Below are positions 61,791 through 64,000 of a DNA stretch of 64,000 nucleotides, piece by piece. The notes below the pieces were generated by a model that worked only from the letters and a program-made list of their open reading frames with translations, was not told the origin of the DNA and did no database searches. The stretch is from DAISJM01 sp036821485 (GTDB lineage: Bacteria > Verrucomicrobiota > Kiritimatiellia > CAIQIC01 > JAGNIJ01): assembly GCA_036821485.1 (NCBI GenBank), contig DAISJM010000008.1:32205-96204 (forward strand). Direction: 5' to 3'. Position 1 is the first letter of the stretch. Each line of letters opens with the position of its first letter. The translations under genes were made by a program, and so were the position numbers.

Positions 61791-62750
61791 CTACTTCTTA
61801 CTCCCCTTGTGCAGTTCCGGGTGCTTGCTGGTGATGAAGCTGCTGGGGGCCACGCTTTCCATGAGGAACACGTTCGCGCCGATCGTCGAGCCTTTGCCGA
61901 TCACGGTGTCGCCGCCCAGGATCGTGGCGTGGGCGTAGATGACCACGTCGTCCTCGACGGTCGGATGACGCTTGATGTGCTTGATCGGCTGGCCGTGTTC
62001 GTCGAGCGAGAAGCTGCGCGCACCGAGGGTCACGCCTTGGTACAGCTTCACGTGATTGCCGATGGTGGTCGTCTCGCCGATCACCACGCCGGTGGCGTGG
62101 TCGATGAAGAACCCGTGGCCGATCTCCGCGCCGGGATGAATATCCACACCCGTCTGGGAGTGGATCCACTCGCTCATCACGCGGGGCACGACCGGCACCT
62201 TCAACTTATAGAGTTCATGCGCGAGGCGATGCGAGGTGATGGCGAGCAGGCCGGGGTAGGCGAGTTGTACCTCGGCGTACGTCAACGCTGCGGGGTCACC
62301 CTCGTAGGCCGCCTTCACGTCCTCGACCAGCAGCTTGCGCACCTCGGGCAGACGGTCCGCGAAGGAGCGCAGGATTTTGAAGGACTCCTCGCGCGGGTCG
62401 ACCGGTTTCGGTGCACCTTCCATGCGGGCGGCTTCGCCTGTCCAGCGGAACGGGATCGCGCGCTCGATCTCCGGGCGCAGCAGACTCCAGATTTCGCTCA
62501 GGCGTTGAACGAGGAAAGTGCCCAGTTCGTCCGGTCCGATACTGGACTGCGACATGCGGCCCGGGAACATGACGTCCACCAGCAGCTTGAGACCTTCCAC
62601 CACTTTGGTCGTGTTGGGATAGGACTCCAGCAGGCTGTCCGGCCGGTCTTCCTTCGACTCGGAATAGAGCGGTATGAGACTGGTCGCGGCCTTGCAGATG
62701 CAATACTCCGCGTCCGTACCCGAGCACGAAATTAACGGCTTTTTCATCAT
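61791..62750 (-). CDS. cysE: Serine O-acetyltransferase (EpsC/CysE type)
   Basis: 319 aa. Makes O-acetylserine from serine and acetyl-CoA, the first step of cysteine synthesis. A helical N-terminal domain is followed by the left-handed beta-helix: GVDIHPGAEIGHGFFIDHAT, VVIGETTTIGNHVKLYQGVT, LGAR...HPTVEDDVVIYAHA and TIGANVFL. The catalytic His/Asp region is in the FIDHATG stretch. It is longer at the N-terminus than E. coli CysE, as in the EpsC group. The start is MMKKPLISCSG. Confidence 0.92.
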   Translation of the reverse strand: MMKKPLISCSGTDAEYCICKAATSLIPLYSESKEDRPDSLLESYPNTTKVVEGLKLLVDVMFPGRMSQSSIGPDELGTFLVQRLSEIWSLLRPEIERAIPFRWTGEAARMEGAPKPVDPREESFKILRSFADRLPEVRKLLVEDVKAAYEGDPAALTYAEVQLAYPGLLAITSHRLAHELYKLKVPVVPRVMSEWIHSQTGVDIHPGAEIGHGFFIDHATGVVIGETTTIGNHVKLYQGVTLGARSFSLDEHGQPIKHIKRHPTVEDDVVIYAHATILGGDTVIGKGSTIGANVFLMESVAPSSFITSKHPELHKGSKK

Positions 62751-62917
62751 GGACGTGTCTCCCGTGGAAACTGGCTGTCAAGGTACCGCAGCGGCCGTAC
62801 GCAATCAAGAACCGCTTGGCCTGCCGGTATTGCAAGCAGGGGCGAATCCTTGTATCGTCTGGCCTGCCTTTTTGGTGGAGATAGGCCCGTGTGGCAAGGG
62901 CCCGGGAGGAATACATC

Positions 62918-63703
62918 ATGAAGAAGATGCTGAAGTGGGTCGGGATCATCGTCGTGGCGTTGATCGTTGCCGTGGTCGCGGCGCGAAGCGTGCTCATCAA
63001 GAATGCGGCGCAGAAGGCCATCAGCAAGATGACGGGCTTCGACCTGAAGGTGGGCGGCATCAGCGTGGGCATTGTCTCTCCGGAGTTCGAGATTCGGGAT
63101 CTCAAGCTGAACAATCCTCCGGACTTCCCCGATGCGGAAGCGTTTGACGTCAAACAGGTCTACGTGAAGTACGACCTGATGTCATTCTTCGGCAACAACC
63201 CTCATCTCTACAAGATCGTGATCGATATTCCGAAGGCCGTGGTGGTGAAGAAGGCGGACGGCGAAACGAATCTTGAGCGGCTGGAAAAGGCGAGCAAGCA
63301 GGCGGGCGGGGGAGAGGGGAAGGCGGAGGGGAAGAAGGGCGAAAAGAAGCCCGAGGCCAAGCCCGCTCCCGGCGAGGAGAAGCCGGCCCCGCAGGTGAGG
63401 ATTGACCTGCTCACATTGAAGCTGGGGACGGTGGAAGTGCGCGACTATTCGCGCGGCGGCGAGAAGCCGGAAGTGTTCACCTACGACCTGAACGTGGACC
63501 GCACATTTGAGAATGTCACGGACCTGAACGTCATCAGCACGGTCATTGCGGCGGAGATCCTGAACAACGTCGGTGGCAAGCTGATCCAGGATATGGGCAA
63601 GATCATGGAGCAGAATCAGGGCGACCTGAAGAAGACAGGCAAGGAGCTTGAGAAGAACTTCAAAGGCCTTCTCAAGGGTTTCAAGGCCCCGAAGACCCCG
63701 TAG
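62918..63703 (+). CDS. AsmA-like membrane-anchored periplasmic protein
   Basis: A 261-aa protein: an N-terminal helix (MLKWVGIIVVALIVAVVAA), then AQKAISKMTGFDLKVGGISV, the typical opening of AsmA/DUF748-like domains, with VKQVYVKYDL and IDIPKAVVVKK. A Lys/Glu/Pro-rich linker (residues ~128-160) splits the domain. AsmA-like proteins bridge the envelope for lipid transport, though at this length only a short version is present. The ATG at 62918 has GGGAGGAA upstream. Confidence 0.75.
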   Translation: MKKMLKWVGIIVVALIVAVVAARSVLIKNAAQKAISKMTGFDLKVGGISVGIVSPEFEIRDLKLNNPPDFPDAEAFDVKQVYVKYDLMSFFGNNPHLYKIVIDIPKAVVVKKADGETNLERLEKASKQAGGGEGKAEGKKGEKKPEAKPAPGEEKPAPQVRIDLLTLKLGTVEVRDYSRGGEKPEVFTYDLNVDRTFENVTDLNVISTVIAAEILNNVGGKLIQDMGKIMEQNQGDLKKTGKELEKNFKGLLKGFKAPKTP

Positions 63704-63712
63704 GTCTTGCCG

Positions 63713-63741
63713 TTGACCTGCATCGATCCCCCTGCTAGTGT
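63713..63741 (+). promoter_or_regulatory. Promoter likely for tRNA-Pro
   Basis: TTGACC (63713-63718), 17-bp spacer, TAGTGT (63736-63741). It lies 134 bp before the tRNA, with a duplicated tRNA start and a hairpin element between. Confidence 0.5.
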
Positions 63742-63757
63742 GACGGCGCATTTTTTG

Positions 63758-63887
63758 GGTCGGGGCGTAGCGCCTTGTCCCGCCGTAGCCCGAAGGGCGA
63801 AGGCGGAAGTCCCGATGCGAAGCGATCGGGACGAAGCTACGCCAAGGAAGAAGTGGGATTTTCGTTCTATAGGTCGGGGCGTAGCGC
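63758..63887. repeat. 16-bp direct repeat of the tRNA 5' end around a REP-like hairpin
   Basis: GGTCGGGGCGTAGCGC occurs at 63758-63773 and again at 63872-63887, where it begins tRNA-Pro. Between them lies palindromic DNA: GCCCGAAGGGC, TCCCGAT / ATCGGGA, and GGCGTAGC...GCTACGCC ends. Confidence 0.75.
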
Positions 63888-63951
63888 AGCCTGGTAGCGC
63901 GTTTGCTTGGGGTGCAAAAGGTCACGAGTTCAAATCTCGTCGCCCCGACCA
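63875..63951 (+). tRNA. tRNA-Pro (anticodon GGG)
   Basis: 77 nt including encoded CCA. Acceptor CGGGGCG pairs with CGCCCCG. D arm GCGC...GCGC. Anticodon stem TTTGC/GCAAA with loop TTGGGGT gives GGG. T arm ACGAG-TTCAAAT-CTCGT. A T-run (63952-63957) follows at once. Confidence 0.97.
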
Positions 63952-63982
63952 TTTTTTATTTCGTGGCATTTCGGCCCAAATC

Positions 63983-63997
63983 TTCCAAGGTTCGGAA
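63983..63997. repeat. Palindrome TTCCAA-GGT-TCGGAA (copy 5, one mismatch)
   Basis: Same frame as the other four copies with C for T in the right arm, 31 bp after tRNA-Pro at the window edge. Confidence 0.6.
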
Positions 63998-64000
63998 AAC

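Noticed and set aside
63757..63773. Possible second tRNA start
   Set aside because: Only the first 15-16 nt match tRNA-Pro; the D, anticodon and T arms are missing.

Overview
This window is GC-rich bacterial chromosome with densely packed genes on both strands. It has no rRNA, CRISPR array, prophage or transposase gene. The gene set suggests a Gram-negative member of the PVC superphylum, most plausibly Kiritimatiellota/Verrucomicrobiota or a close relative. Reasons are the complete Na+-NQR operon, an Mla-type lipid transport cluster, large secreted beta-helix and VCBS proteins, a GH3 beta-glucosidase with PA14 insert, ankyrin and HEAT secreted proteins, and many short dispersed palindromes and degenerate 7-nt repeat arrays. 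The phylum assignment is inference from style, not a marker-gene result.

Layout. 1-1521 (minus): cvpA-like gene then dnaG, which runs off the left edge. 1648-4406 (plus): a polyamine pair, homospermidine synthase and a fold-III ornithine-type decarboxylase, behind a good sigma70 promoter. 4407-4746 is repeat debris. 4747-12470: a secreted unknown, a B12-type radical SAM protein, a nitronate monooxygenase and a 1045-aa secreted unknown. 12561-19730: STAS protein, Nudix hydrolase, full-length MetH, then overlapping HEAT and ankyrin genes. 19800-27247: cupin, a tiny NqrM-like protein, and convergent nqrABCDEF-apbE. 27414-31950: DRE-TIM aldolase-like enzyme, polyprenyl synthetase, nucleotidyltransferase with a small partner, and phosphoglycerate mutase. 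32052-38678: small Cys protein, GH3 beta-glucosidase, small membrane protein, DUF2059 protein, VCBS-repeat protein. 38757-44403: degenerate NtrC-like regulator, a secreted helical protein, SIMPL protein, SGNH hydrolase, secreted thioredoxin-size unknown, and an ICMT-like methyltransferase interrupted by an in-frame TAG. 44481-47895: MlaE, an ATPase-dead MlaF-like protein, MlaD and a lipoprotein. 48023-54110: SH3 protein, M48 lipoprotein protease, then a cyclic-nucleotide module (CHASE2 adenylate cyclase, metallo-beta-lactamase-fold hydrolase, cyclic-nucleotide-binding MscS channel). 54345-61253: promoter, LacI-type palindrome and a 2264-aa secreted protein. 61315-63951: half-size EamA-like protein, serine acetyltransferase, AsmA-like protein, tRNA-Pro(GGG).

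Most interesting signals. (1) Degenerate arrays with strict 7-nt periodicity occur at eight places. Two of them form the start of lipoprotein genes and encode the N-terminal part of the signal peptide at exactly the same offset from ATG. (2) The three-gene cyclic-nucleotide synthesis / hydrolysis / gated-channel cassette. (3) An Mla cluster whose ATPase has lost every catalytic motif. (4) A shared LacI-type operator links the GH3 enzyme and the giant secreted protein 20 kb apart. (5) The palindrome TTCCAA-N3-TTGGAA recurs five times, once inside a coding region. (6) A TGG-to-TAG-like interruption in a methyltransferase whose C-terminal helix is still intact after the stop. (7) A 16-bp duplication of the tRNA-Pro 5' end flanking a REP-like hairpin between promoter and tRNA.
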